In this document: positions 54,780 to 63,517 of the stretch, piece by piece | Numbering within the stretch: the first letter of the stretch is position 1 | Layout: every line of letters begins with the position of its first letter | Source of the DNA: Myxococcus xanthus | Lineage (GTDB): Bacteria; Myxococcota; Myxococcia; Myxococcales; Myxococcaceae | Direction: 5' to 3' | Assembly: GCF_006402735.1 (NCBI RefSeq) | Contig: NZ_CP017174.1 | Location: 4,405,001 to 4,469,000, forward strand | DNA: 64,000 nt | Program-made: the position numbers and the translations under genes | Notes under the pieces: model-generated | What the model was told of the DNA's origin: nothing | Databases searched by the model: none | The model's input: only the letters and a program-made list of their open reading frames with translations

Positions 54780-56684
54780 ATGGCAAGTGCGCCGCGAGAA
54801 CGATTCGGCCGGTATGAACTTCAAGAGCGGGTAGGCCAGGGCGGCATGGCGGAGACGTGGCGTGCCCGGCTCCGGGGCGCGGCGGGCGTCACCAAGTCCG
54901 TGCTCATCAAGAAGGTGCTCCCGGAGTACGCCAACGACGAAGCCTTCGTGTCCATGTTCATCAGCGAGGCGCGCATCTCCGCCACGCTGTCGCACGGGGC
55001 CATCGCCCAGGTCTTCGACTTCGGGAAGGTGGACGGGCAGTACTTCCTGGCCATGGAGCTGGTGGAAGGCCAGCCGCTGAACCGCATCCTGAAGCGGGCG
55101 CTGCGCTCCGGCTACCACTCCCTGCCGGTGCCCCTCGCTGTCTTCATCGCCATGGAGATGTGCCGCGGCCTGCACTACGCCCACACTCGCAATGACGAAA
55201 AGGGCGAGCCGCTGGGCATCGTCCATCGCGACATCTCTCCCGACAACGTCCTCATCGGCTACGAGGGACAGGTCAAGATCGTCGATTTCGGCATCGCGAA
55301 GGCGCGCTCCCTGCGCAGCTTCAACACCGAGCCCGGCGTGGTGAGGGGGAAGTACCTGTTCTTCTCGCCGGAGCAGGCGCGGGGGGAAGCGGTGGATGCC
55401 CGCACGGACGTCTGGGCCACCGGCGTGGTGCTGTTCCAGATGCTCTGCGGCCGGCTGCCGCTTGAGGGACAGGTCCACACGGTGTTGCAGCGCTTGAACA
55501 GCGGCCAGCCGCTGCCCTCACCGCGACAGGTACGGTCCGACATCCCGGTGGCGCTGGACTCCATCCTCCAGCGGGCGCTCGCGCTCCGGAAGGAATCCCG
55601 TTTCGAGTCCGCCCATGCGCTCGGGGATGCCCTGGCCGGGTTCCTCTACTCGTCCACCCCGCGCTTTTCGCCCATGTCCGTGGGGTACCTGCTGCGGGAG
55701 CTGTACCGCCCGGACCTGGAGGCGCTCGGGATGACTGCCCGGGTGCCGGCCTCCTTCGCGGAGGAGATGTCCATCTGGCGCGAGGCGCCCCCGCTGCCAG
55801 CGCCCACGCAGCACGGTGTGCCAGCGCTGGACCTGGAGCCGGACTACCGCACCGAGGAGAGCGGGCCCGTCGAGGTGGACGACGCGGAGAAGGTGGCTCC
55901 CGCGCCGCGTGCGACGCGGGTGGGCCTGTTCGCCGAAGGCAGCCGCGGCTCCCAGTGGGTGGCCGGTGTCGGCCTGGTGATGGCCGCGGTGCTCGCCGTG
56001 GTGGCGGTGACGCGGGTGGGCTCCGATTTACTGGCCGCCGCCAGGGAAGAGGCGCGCGCGCCCGGGCCGCCCGTGGCGCAGCGGATCATGCCACCCGCGT
56101 TGCCTCCCGCAGCACCCGTGGCCGCGCCCTCGAAGCCCCCGGCCGCGGAGGAGGCGCCTTCGCGGGCCGCCGAGGCCATGGTCGAGAACGCGGATGACGA
56201 CGAGGTGTCGGGAAACGCCGACACGCCGGATGACGCACCCGAGGCCGCGGCCGGGCGTTCCGGAGTGGCGCGTCCGGTCTCCGGGACGCGGAGCGGCAAG
56301 GTCATTCCCGCGGCTGGCACGGGCGCTCGAGGACAGACGCGGCAGGCCCCGGCGGCGCTGCTGGGCGAGGCGGGCAACGCCCTGGCGGTGTCGCCGGTGA
56401 CGGCGGGGCCCGCGTACAGGGTGCTCACCGCTGGGCGAGCCCTCCAGCGTGAGGGGAAGTACACCGCCGCGCGGAACTCCGCCCGTGAGTGCGCCCGGCT
56501 CGAGCCCGGCAACGCCGAGTGCTACCTGCTGCTGGGGGCCGTGGAGGTGAAGCTGGGGCGAATCGAGGAGGGGGCTCGCAACTACCACCGCTTCCTGGAG
56601 CTGGCCCCGTCGGACCATCCGCTCGCGAGCACCGTCCTGCGCATCCTGCAGGAGTACGAAGCCCACCAGGTCGGGCGTCCATAA
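54780..56684 (+). CDS. Membrane Ser/Thr protein kinase with C-terminal TPR-like region
   Basis: A 634-residue kinase from ATG 54780, after AGGGGG. The Hanks-type domain (about 10-290) has a glycine loop GQGGMAETW, likely catalytic K44 (VLIKKVLP), H149-R-D151 with ISPDNVL, and DFG at 169-171. A Pro-rich juxtamembrane part follows, then one TM segment (about 393-411), a Pro/Ala-rich periplasmic linker, and a TPR-like C-terminus (AYRVLTAGRALQREGKYTAA, then ARLEPGNAECYLLLGAVEVK). It is divergent from the FHA sigma-54 activator, a pairing well known in myxobacteria, where the kinase phosphorylates or is read by the activator. Confidence 0.92.
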   Translation: MASAPRERFGRYELQERVGQGGMAETWRARLRGAAGVTKSVLIKKVLPEYANDEAFVSMFISEARISATLSHGAIAQVFDFGKVDGQYFLAMELVEGQPLNRILKRALRSGYHSLPVPLAVFIAMEMCRGLHYAHTRNDEKGEPLGIVHRDISPDNVLIGYEGQVKIVDFGIAKARSLRSFNTEPGVVRGKYLFFSPEQARGEAVDARTDVWATGVVLFQMLCGRLPLEGQVHTVLQRLNSGQPLPSPRQVRSDIPVALDSILQRALALRKESRFESAHALGDALAGFLYSSTPRFSPMSVGYLLRELYRPDLEALGMTARVPASFAEEMSIWREAPPLPAPTQHGVPALDLEPDYRTEESGPVEVDDAEKVAPAPRATRVGLFAEGSRGSQWVAGVGLVMAAVLAVVAVTRVGSDLLAAAREEARAPGPPVAQRIMPPALPPAAPVAAPSKPPAAEEAPSRAAEAMVENADDDEVSGNADTPDDAPEAAAGRSGVARPVSGTRSGKVIPAAGTGARGQTRQAPAALLGEAGNALAVSPVTAGPAYRVLTAGRALQREGKYTAARNSARECARLEPGNAECYLLLGAVEVKLGRIEEGARNYHRFLELAPSDHPLASTVLRILQEYEAHQVGRP

Positions 56685-56760
56685 TTCGACGCATTGAGTC
56701 ATCTGGTTCCCCGCCGGGGGCTTGGAAAAGCGAGTGAGCCTCCCGTACAAGGGGGCCTGC

Positions 56761-58914
56761 ATGACGCGTTTCCGCCTTCCTCGACGCCTGATGCTCCCTG
56801 CGCTGCTGACGGCGGCCGCATGTGGTGAGTCCGACTCCATCCCTGTCCGGACCTGCGACGTGACGTTGACCTACGCACCGCAGCAGTCCGTGGCGGGCAC
56901 GGTTCAGGTCATGGGGGAGTGGAACAACTTCGCCGCCCTGCCTCAGCCCATGAGCGACCGGGGTGACGGCGTGTTCACGCTCCGCCTGGAAGGGCTGGAG
57001 CCGCGCGACTACGGCTACCGCTTCGTGGTGGGCAACAAGCAGGAGATGGACCCGGAGAACCCGTACTCGCGCTGGGTTCGCGCGGAGGAGTATTCGCGCC
57101 TCACCGTCCCGGACTGCCGCCAGCCCGTGCTGGAGCTGAACCGCTTCACGGTGACGCCCGAGGGCTCGCTGGACGTGGCTGTCTCCTACCTCGACGGGAC
57201 CGACAAGGCCGGCCCGGCGGGTGAGGGCATGGTGATGTCGCTGGACGGCACGCCCCGGCCGGATGCCTATGACGCCGCCACCGGCCGCTTCAGCCTGAAC
57301 GTGCAGGGCCTGGAGCAGGGCAAGCACCACGTGAAGGTGGTGGCCAAGGACAGCCAGGGCCGAGAGGCGAAGTCGCTCTACCTGCCGTTCTGGGTGGAGC
57401 CGGAGCGCTTCCACTGGGCTTCGGGGCTGATGTACTTCGCCTTCACGGACCGCTTCCACAATGGCCGGCTGGAGAACGACGCTCCGGTGGCGGACGTGGA
57501 CCCCATCGCCAACTATCTTGGCGGGGACTTCGCGGGCATCACCCAGAAGCTGGAGGAGGGGTACTTCGACGCGCTGGGCGTGCGCACGCTCTGGATTTCG
57601 CCGGTGGATCAGAACCCGGAAGGCCGCTTCATCGGCACGGGCGGCAAGTACTACACGGGCTACCACGGCTACTGGCCGTCGAAGCCTCGCGAGACGCAGC
57701 ACCGCTTCGGCTCGCTGGAGGAGCTGCGCGCGCTCACGGCGGCCGCGCACAAGCGGGGCATCCGCGTCATCGCCGACCTGGTGCTCAACCACGTCCACCA
57801 GGAGCACCCCTACTGGACGAGCCACGGGCAGGAGGGCTGGTTCAACACCGCCGCCAGTTGCGTGTGTGGCACGCAGGACTGCGACTGGGAAGCCCAGCGC
57901 CTCATCTGCAAGTTCACGGACTATCTGCCGGATTTCAACTGGCGCTCGTCGGACTTCGTGGACCAGTTCGCCGCGGACACGCTCTGGTGGCTGGAGCAGG
58001 CGGACTTCGACGGCTTCCGCCTGGACGCGGTGAAGCACATGGAGCAGGTGGCCGGGCGCACCATCCGCGGGAAGCTGAAGGAGATCACCACGATGACGGG
58101 CACCGAGTTCTACCTCGTGGGCGAGACGTACGTTCACGTGGATGGGCGCTCACAGATTGCCCGCTACATCAGCCCGCGCGAACTGGACGGTCAGTTCGAC
58201 TTCCCCCTGTACTGGCCCGTGCGCGAGGCCTTCGCGGACGGCCAGGGCTTGCAGCGTGTGGACGACGCCGTGCGCGCCAACGAGGAGGCCTATGCGCCGG
58301 GGACGCTCAACTCGCCGTTCCTGGGCAACCACGACGTGGCGCGCTTCATCTCCCAGGCCGCGGGGCAGCTGCGCGGGGATGGGAGTGATCCCTTCGGTCC
58401 CAACCGCCCGTCCTCGGTGGTGACGGACCCGGCCGCCTTCGAGAAGATGAAGTACGGCTTCGCCTTCGTGCTGACGCAGCCGGGCGTGCCGCTGGTGTAC
58501 TACGGCGACGAGGTCGGCCTGCCGGGCGCGGGTGATCCAGACAACCGCCGCTTCATGCGCTTCGGCAGCGCGCTGGCGCCGCTGGAGCGGGAGCTGCTCG
58601 ACTTCGTGCGGACGCTGGGGCAGGCGCGCCTGGCGCACGAGGCGCTGCAGACGGGCGCGCGGCGGACCCTGCGCGTGGAGAACGACCTCTACGTGTTCCA
58701 GCGCGATCTGCCGGACGGACGGGGCGCTTTGGTGGCCATCAATCGTGGCGCCATGGAGCGCTCACTGGTGCTGGATCTGATGGGGAGCCTGGCCGCGAGC
58801 AGCGGCACCTACGTGGACATCTTCACGGGGCAGACGCTGCAGCTCGCCGGCACGGAGACGGTGCTCGTCGTCCCGCCGCGCGGCGTCGCTGTCTACGTGC
58901 CCCACCAGGAGTAA
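56761..58914 (+). CDS. Lipoprotein GH13 alpha-amylase
   Basis: A 717-residue protein from ATG 56761 (AAGGGGG upstream; the frame start at 56722 adds a poor leader). The signal ends in AAAC21, so it is surface- or periplasm-anchored. Residues 30-115 are a CBM48-like glycan-binding domain (GTVQVMGEWNNFAALPQPMS) and 120-215 a second sandwich. The (beta/alpha)8 barrel follows with catalytic D422 (DGFRLDAVKHM), E455 (YLVGETYV) and D525 (FLGNHDVARF). A pair CVCGTQDC at about 367-374 suggests disulfide bonding. It probably hydrolyses external starch or glycogen. It lies 76 bases downstream of the kinase. Confidence 0.92.
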   Translation: MTRFRLPRRLMLPALLTAAACGESDSIPVRTCDVTLTYAPQQSVAGTVQVMGEWNNFAALPQPMSDRGDGVFTLRLEGLEPRDYGYRFVVGNKQEMDPENPYSRWVRAEEYSRLTVPDCRQPVLELNRFTVTPEGSLDVAVSYLDGTDKAGPAGEGMVMSLDGTPRPDAYDAATGRFSLNVQGLEQGKHHVKVVAKDSQGREAKSLYLPFWVEPERFHWASGLMYFAFTDRFHNGRLENDAPVADVDPIANYLGGDFAGITQKLEEGYFDALGVRTLWISPVDQNPEGRFIGTGGKYYTGYHGYWPSKPRETQHRFGSLEELRALTAAAHKRGIRVIADLVLNHVHQEHPYWTSHGQEGWFNTAASCVCGTQDCDWEAQRLICKFTDYLPDFNWRSSDFVDQFAADTLWWLEQADFDGFRLDAVKHMEQVAGRTIRGKLKEITTMTGTEFYLVGETYVHVDGRSQIARYISPRELDGQFDFPLYWPVREAFADGQGLQRVDDAVRANEEAYAPGTLNSPFLGNHDVARFISQAAGQLRGDGSDPFGPNRPSSVVTDPAAFEKMKYGFAFVLTQPGVPLVYYGDEVGLPGAGDPDNRRFMRFGSALAPLERELLDFVRTLGQARLAHEALQTGARRTLRVENDLYVFQRDLPDGRGALVAINRGAMERSLVLDLMGSLAASSGTYVDIFTGQTLQLAGTETVLVVPPRGVAVYVPHQE

Positions 58915-58973
58915 CAGAGCAGGGATGTTCCGGTGGAGGGGTGGGCCGTCCCCCTTCCGCCGGCGCATTCCGC

Positions 58974-59183
58974 TCAGGACTGCGGGGCCGCCTGCTCGCT
59001 CTTGCCGTGCTTGTAGAAAAGCACGAGGGTGTAGCAGTGGAATTCGTTGTCGGAAGACTGACAAACGACCCGGTCCACAATCTCCAGGTCAGAGTTGCTC
59101 TTCAGCCACCGGGTGACGTTCTCACCCAGCTCCTCGCGCTCCTTCGCCTTGGTGGCGGAGAAGACCTTCACGCCCGTGAACAT
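58974..59183 (-). CDS. Small conserved-looking protein of unknown function
   Basis: A 69-residue protein from ATG 59183 with AAGGAG about 10 bases upstream. MFTGVKVFSATKAKEREELG, TRWLKSNSDLEIVDRVVCQS and a short C-terminal strand (FHCYTLVLFYKHGKSEQ) suggest a compact alpha/beta fold. No signal or TM. Members of unknown function with a similar start and length are remembered from myxobacteria, but no name can be given. It converges with the alpha-amylase gene. Confidence 0.65.
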   Translation of the reverse strand: MFTGVKVFSATKAKEREELGENVTRWLKSNSDLEIVDRVVCQSSDNEFHCYTLVLFYKHGKSEQAAPQS

Positions 59184-59418
59184 CGCCTGCCACTCCTTGT
59201 GCGGTGCTGATTCAGGACAATAGGAAGTTATCGCACGCGCCGTTCCGGGGTGTCAAAAACCCGGCTTCCCTGTTGTGGGGATGTTGATCGTCCATGCCTG
59301 GGGGTTTGCAGTCTCCCGCCCGTGCCTATGTTGATCGAGTCGCACCTGATTGCCTGGGGCGCTCGTGGCAGGGGGCCGCGAGTGGCGGCGGAGTGGGGAA
59401 GGGGGAAGGCCCGTGGAC

Positions 59419-59688
59419 ATGAAGACCAAGAAGGACCTGGCCGTAGACTTCATCAACACCATCCGGACGATGGAGCCCTCCGCGCTGAATGCGCTCATCG
59501 TCAAGGAGGCGGGTGAAGAGCTGGCCCAGTTCTTCCTCAATTACAGTGCGAATCTCATCTCCAAGGACCCGTCCCGGGTGCTGGAGAACACGTCCTCGCT
59601 GATGCTGATGGGGTACCTCATCCGCACCTACGAGGAGAAGAACACCCAGGCCACCCAGGGCACCTTCCAGTCCTACGCGTTCGCCTGA
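59419..59688 (+). CDS. Small helical protein of unknown function
   Basis: An 89-residue protein from ATG 59419 (GTG 59413 is possible; GGGGAAGG upstream). It is mostly helical: MKTKKDLAVDFINTIRTMEP, SALNALIVKEAGEELAQFFL and SSLMLMGYLIRTYEEKNTQA. No membrane segment or signal. No family was recognised. It lies 62 bases before the PHP-domain gene in the same direction. Confidence 0.6.
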   Translation: MKTKKDLAVDFINTIRTMEPSALNALIVKEAGEELAQFFLNYSANLISKDPSRVLENTSSLMLMGYLIRTYEEKNTQATQGTFQSYAFA

Positions 59689-59750
59689 GTCGCGGGCAGG
59701 GCGTTGCAGGCTCGACAGGGCTCGGGGGAGCCTGTTAGGGAGCAGCGCCC

Positions 59751-60482
59751 ATGCTCATCGACCTGCACGCCCATTCCCACCTGTCCAAGGGTTGCGAGCT
59801 GGACCCTCGCGCCGTGCTGGAGCGGGCCGCCTTGTTCGGCCTGGACGGGGTGGCCTTCACCGAGACGAACACCCAGGACGGCTGCGACGAGCTCTTCGAG
59901 ATCGGCGCGAAGTCGAAGCTCAAGGTCTTCGTCGGGCTGGAGCTGGTGACGGACCGTGGACAGTACCTGTGCTTCTTCCCGAAGCCGGAGCTGGCCCCGG
60001 AGCCGGTGCAGATGTGGGGCAGCAACCGCGAGAAGCCGTGGAGCGCCGCCGAGTGCCTTCCCAAGGTGAAGGCCCTGGGCGCCGCCATCGTCGCCGCGCG
60101 CCCCTATGACCGGGACTCGCAGAATCCGGCCATGGACTTCATCCGCTCCCTCGGCGTGCTGAGCGCCGTGGAGGGCTACAACGCCCGGGTGAAGCAGACG
60201 TCCAATGACCTGGCCGTGGAGGCCGCCGCGGCGCTGAAGCTTCCCTGTGTGGGAGGCAGTGACGCCCGGGGCTCGCTCGACGAGGTCGGCCGGGGTGCCA
60301 CGCTCTTCAAGCGGCCGGTGCAGACGCAGGCCGAACTGGTGGCCGAGCTGCAGAAGGGGGATTTCTGGCCGGTGATGGCCGGCGATCTTCCCCGGCTTAC
60401 GCGCCCGGGAGAGGCCCAGGCGGCGCGCAAGTCCGGTGGTGGCGGCCGTGGTGGCGGTGGTGGCAAGCGCCGCCGTCGTTAG
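59751..60482 (+). CDS. PHP-domain phosphoesterase-like protein
   Basis: A 243-residue protein. The metal-binding opening MLIDLHAHSHLSKGCELDP (DxHxH), FTETNTQDGCDELF, a VAARPYDRDSQNPAM segment in place of the more usual ARP-H and GGSDARGSLDEVGRGAT (SDAH-like) belong to the PHP family of phosphatases and nucleases. The core is the size of the YciV/RNase AM-like group, truncated after about residue 220. The last 20 residues are a Gly/Arg tail (SGGGGRGGGGGKRRRR), perhaps binding RNA or acid surfaces. Substrate unknown. Confidence 0.82.
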   Translation: MLIDLHAHSHLSKGCELDPRAVLERAALFGLDGVAFTETNTQDGCDELFEIGAKSKLKVFVGLELVTDRGQYLCFFPKPELAPEPVQMWGSNREKPWSAAECLPKVKALGAAIVAARPYDRDSQNPAMDFIRSLGVLSAVEGYNARVKQTSNDLAVEAAAALKLPCVGGSDARGSLDEVGRGATLFKRPVQTQAELVAELQKGDFWPVMAGDLPRLTRPGEAQAARKSGGGGRGGGGGKRRRR

Positions 60483-60503
60483 CCGGCGCTCACCGAAGTC
60501 CAC

Positions 60504-61250
60504 TCAGGGGACGACCTGGTCGCCGCCTTCCTCGGCGCGCGCGAGGCGTCCGTCCGTGAAGAAGACGCGGCGGCGGCCCCCGGGGTAGGTCCACTCCTCG
60601 TGCCTGGCCGTGCCCTCCAGGGAGCGCCGCACCGTCTCTGGCGGGCCCCAGGCCATGCGTGCCGCGTCCATGGACATGTTGGCCACCAGTCGCTTCTCAC
60701 GCACGGCCTCCTGCACCGCGGGCGGCAGCGCGTCCAGGGTGGGCTTCAAGTCCCGCGCGGACAGGTACTTCTCCAGCTCCGTGCGGAAGTCCTCCGGACG
60801 GTCCAGGTTGGGCGGCATCACCAGGATGAGCGGCGGCGCGTTGGCGGGTGCGCCGGCTTCCGTGAGGTACACCCAGGGCCAGGCGCGCGGGCTGTAGAGG
60901 ACGCGCTCGGTGATGACCCAGGAGGTGGGGAACTCCACGCGGGTGATGCGCAGCTTCGTCCCGGCGGGGAGCACGCGCTCCACGGCGCCCGGGTTGATGG
61001 GGGTGCCCTTCGTGTCGTCGAGGAGCCGGACGTCCTCGGGGGCGTAGGGCGTCAGTAGTCGCTTGGAGGCGTCACCGAAGAGCGGCGTGACGTTGCTGGA
61101 GACGCGGAGGTACTGCTCCGCCTCCGGGCCGGAGAGCGTCTGGTTGAGGGAGGTCCGCGCCTCGGGCGGCATGCGCGTCTGGGACGCACAGCCCGCGCCA
61201 AGCACGGTCAGCAGGGACAGGGACAGGATTCGGAATGGGGCGAGCGGCAT
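60504..61250 (-). CDS. Lipoprotein of unknown function
   Basis: A 248-residue protein from ATG 61250. The signal ends in LGAGC (lipidated cysteine near residue 21). It has mixed alpha/beta content (VERVLPAGTKLRITRVEFPT, then VYLTEAGAPANAPPLILVMP; EEWTYPGGRRRVFFTDGRLA near the end). The last segment recalls SmpA/OmlA-like repeats (MAWGPPETVRRSLEGTARHE, with WTYPGG), the BamE fold, but this was not confirmed. It converges with the PHP-domain gene. Confidence 0.72.
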   Translation of the reverse strand: MPLAPFRILSLSLLTVLGAGCASQTRMPPEARTSLNQTLSGPEAEQYLRVSSNVTPLFGDASKRLLTPYAPEDVRLLDDTKGTPINPGAVERVLPAGTKLRITRVEFPTSWVITERVLYSPRAWPWVYLTEAGAPANAPPLILVMPPNLDRPEDFRTELEKYLSARDLKPTLDALPPAVQEAVREKRLVANMSMDAARMAWGPPETVRRSLEGTARHEEWTYPGGRRRVFFTDGRLARAEEGGDQVVP

Positions 61251-61293
61251 GGCACCTCCGCGGGGACAGGGCGCGGCAGGTGTCCTGATTAGC

Positions 61294-61497
61294 TCACCGG
61301 GCTGGCTGCGTCAGCGGGGATGGCTCCACCGCCTCGCGCTTGCCACCGCGGCATCCGCGCTGGGGCGGGCAGATGGGGCCGCGGCCATGCGGATCCGCGA
61401 CGAGCAGGAAACGGCCGAGCCCGCGGGTGTCCGTCAGCTCTGGATGGCCACACAGAGCGCAGTGACGGGGAGGACGCTTGGAGGGGGGGAAGGGCAC
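61294..61497 (-). CDS. Possible small zinc-ribbon protein
   Basis: A 67-residue minus-strand frame from GTG 61497. It carries CALCGHPELTDTRGLGRFLL, then ADPHGRGPICPPQRGC, four cysteines arranged like a small zinc ribbon (CxxC ... CxxxxxC). No strong ribosome site is present and the start is uncertain. It lies downstream of the FmdB-like gene on the same strand and may be cotranscribed. It could also be noncoding. Confidence 0.4.
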   Translation of the reverse strand: MPFPPSKRPPRHCALCGHPELTDTRGLGRFLLVADPHGRGPICPPQRGCRGGKREAVEPSPLTQPAR

Positions 61498-61574
61498 GGG
61501 GAGTGAGTGTGCGCCGCTCCCATGCCCTGAGCGAATTTTCGGCGGGCCCGGCCCGGGTGGGCGCGGGCCGGGGA

Positions 61575-61892
61575 CTACTTCTTGTCGCCCGAGGCCGCCG
61601 GCGCGGGGGCCGGAGCGGGCGTGCTGGGCGCGCTGCTGGCCGACGAGGACGCGCTCGACGAGGAGGAGGAGCCGCTGCTCGACGCGGAGCTGCCGCCGTC
61701 CTTCTTGGTGGAGCTGTACAGGTCGGAGTACCAACCCCCGCCCTTGAGGACGAAGCTCGAGCGGCTGACGACCTTGGTCATCGACCCCTCGGCGCCGCAC
61801 CCGCCGCACGTGGCGGGGGCGGGGTCGGAGATCTTCTGCAGCACGTCGATCATCTTTCCACAGCTCTGGCAGGAGTACTCGTAGATGGGCAT
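61575..61892 (-). CDS. FmdB-family zinc-ribbon protein
   Basis: A 105-residue protein. The first 50 residues are the FmdB/CxxC_CxxC_SSSS domain: MPIYEYSCQSCGKMIDVLQK, then CGGCGAEGSMTKVVSRSSFV, with two CxxC pairs binding zinc. The remainder is a Ser-rich and Pro/Ala low-complexity tail (SSASSSGSSSSSSASSS). FmdB-like proteins are often regulatory; the precise role is unknown. It lies 29 bases downstream of the 400-residue hypothetical gene in the same direction. Confidence 0.85.
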   Translation of the reverse strand: MPIYEYSCQSCGKMIDVLQKISDPAPATCGGCGAEGSMTKVVSRSSFVLKGGGWYSDLYSSTKKDGGSSASSSGSSSSSSASSSASSAPSTPAPAPAPAASGDKK

Positions 61893-61921
61893 GGTTCTCA
61901 GTGCCTCGTCAGGGTGTTGAT

Positions 61922-63124
61922 TCAGCGGGAGCTGGCCAGCAGCTGCTTGCGCAGTCCGTCCGCCAGTCCCAGGCGATCGAAGGCGCGGAAGACGAGCTCG
62001 GACGGGGCGCCGTGCTTGCGGCCGACGGCATCCGCCAGTTCGTGCAGGTCTCTGGCATCGTGCAGGACGTCACCGACCAGCCGCTCCAGTTCCTTGCGGA
62101 GCATGTCGGCGAACTTCTTCTGGATGCCCAGGTCGGCCAGGTACTTCTCGCGCCCGAGCAGGTCCAGCCGGTGCGTCAGGTGGGGCGCGGCCAGGGCCTC
62201 GCGGCGGAAGCGCTCGCGCAGGGCCTCCACGTCCTCCGTCAGCGACAGCACGGACACCAGCCGCTGCAGCTCCGACGGGCTCAGGCCCAGGGCCCAGGCC
62301 ACGCGGCCGGCGGCGCCCCGCTGGGTGGTGAAGCCGTCCAGCACCTGGCGGCGCTCCTTCTCCACCATCGCGTCCATCAGCGCGTGGTCCCGGAGCACGT
62401 TCTCCAGATCCATCTGCGTCAGCTCGCCCCGCGCGCCATTGAAGCGCTGGGACAGGGCACGCAGCAGCGCGAAGCGGTGGTCGGCGGCCTCCAGGGCGGC
62501 CTCCACGATGGGCTTTCCGGTCAGGCGCGTCAGCTCCAAGAAGGACGCGCGCGGCGCCTCCACGCGGGTGAAGCGGCCCCGGGGGCGCGGCAGGTCCCTG
62601 CGCGAGAGGGCGGGCTCCTCGGCGAAGTCGGCGGGCGAACCCAGCGAGTCCTCCGTGGGGGCGCGCTTGCGCGGGGCGATGCGCTCCTTGACGGTGGCCT
62701 CCAGGTCCTCCTTCGCGGCCTTGCTGCCCTTCTTCCCGGCGGACGCATCCGCGGCGGGCGGCGGGGCGAAGGTGAGGGTGGGCTCGGCGGGAGCCGGAGC
62801 GGGCGGCGCCTTCTGATCGCGCACGTGAGCCAGCTCGCGGGCGACCTCGTAGAAGCCGCATGCCTGACGCTGCGCGGCCACGGAGGCCTGGGTGCCGCTG
62901 AGGATGTCGATGACGGCGAAGGGCCCCAGAGGGGAGGCCTCGGGTTCACCGTCCGTCAACGCGCGGACGCGGAAATCATCAGCCTCGGCCAGGAGGGCCA
63001 GCGCTTCGCGGACCTCGGGGGCCGGGGCGGGTGCCTTCGCGCGCCTGCAGAAGTCCGAGACGGCAACCGCCACGGGGGTGGGGACGTCGTCGGGCTGCCG
63101 TCTTCTCTGCCAGGGACTGTTCAT
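61922..63124 (-). CDS. Hypothetical protein with a Lys/Ala-rich linker and a helical C-terminus
   Basis: A 400-residue soluble protein. The N-terminal part (about 15-100) contains APEVREALALLAEADDFRVR and SVAAQRQACGFYEVARELAH, a small helical unit. A charged Pro/Ala/Lys linker (about 105-185) follows. The C-terminal 200 residues are helical (FLELTRLTGKPIVEAALEAA, then LTQMDLENVLRDHALMDAMV and LGLSPSELQRLVSVLSLTED). No named domain or catalytic motif was recognised. It lies upstream of the FmdB-like gene on the same strand, with 29 bases between them. Confidence 0.7.
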   Translation of the reverse strand: MNSPWQRRRQPDDVPTPVAVAVSDFCRRAKAPAPAPEVREALALLAEADDFRVRALTDGEPEASPLGPFAVIDILSGTQASVAAQRQACGFYEVARELAHVRDQKAPPAPAPAEPTLTFAPPPAADASAGKKGSKAAKEDLEATVKERIAPRKRAPTEDSLGSPADFAEEPALSRRDLPRPRGRFTRVEAPRASFLELTRLTGKPIVEAALEAADHRFALLRALSQRFNGARGELTQMDLENVLRDHALMDAMVEKERRQVLDGFTTQRGAAGRVAWALGLSPSELQRLVSVLSLTEDVEALRERFRREALAAPHLTHRLDLLGREKYLADLGIQKKFADMLRKELERLVGDVLHDARDLHELADAVGRKHGAPSELVFRAFDRLGLADGLRKQLLASSR

Positions 63125-63517
63125 GAATGTCGCGGAAAAATGCTCGTTTACGAGGGCGGATGCCTCTATCTTCGCCTACAGACAGGTGTCAATGAGCCAG
63201 TCCGATTCCAATCTAAACAGCCTACGGCGAGTGCAAGTCGCGGGGACGGGCGGGCGGGAGGGGAGGCGCTCCCCAGGGCCGCACGCCTAAGCGTTGCAGG
63301 GAGGGTGGGACGGGAGTATCAGGCCTGCGGCGTTCAGAGACCAACACATGCCGGTGACGTTTTCTTCTCCGGCGGGGCGCCTTTGTTGGGAAATGGCCGG
63401 GTCGCGAGGGTTGGCCGGATTGGTTACAAGAAGAGCGGAGGGCGAGGCAGCGGCGGGCCTCCACCCAGTGGCGCCCGAGGCATGGCGCGGACCCGCGGCG
63501 ACTTTGAAGGATTTCAC
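63125..63517. other. Intergenic region before the Fur-family gene
   Basis: About 390 bases with no credible gene. A 32-codon plus-strand frame at 63192-63290 (MSQSDSNLNSLRRVQVAGTG) is possible but unsupported. The region should contain the divergent promoters of the 400-residue hypothetical gene and the Fur-family gene; a short A+T-richer part lies at 63125-63230. No Fur-box-like dyad was recognised. Confidence 0.35.
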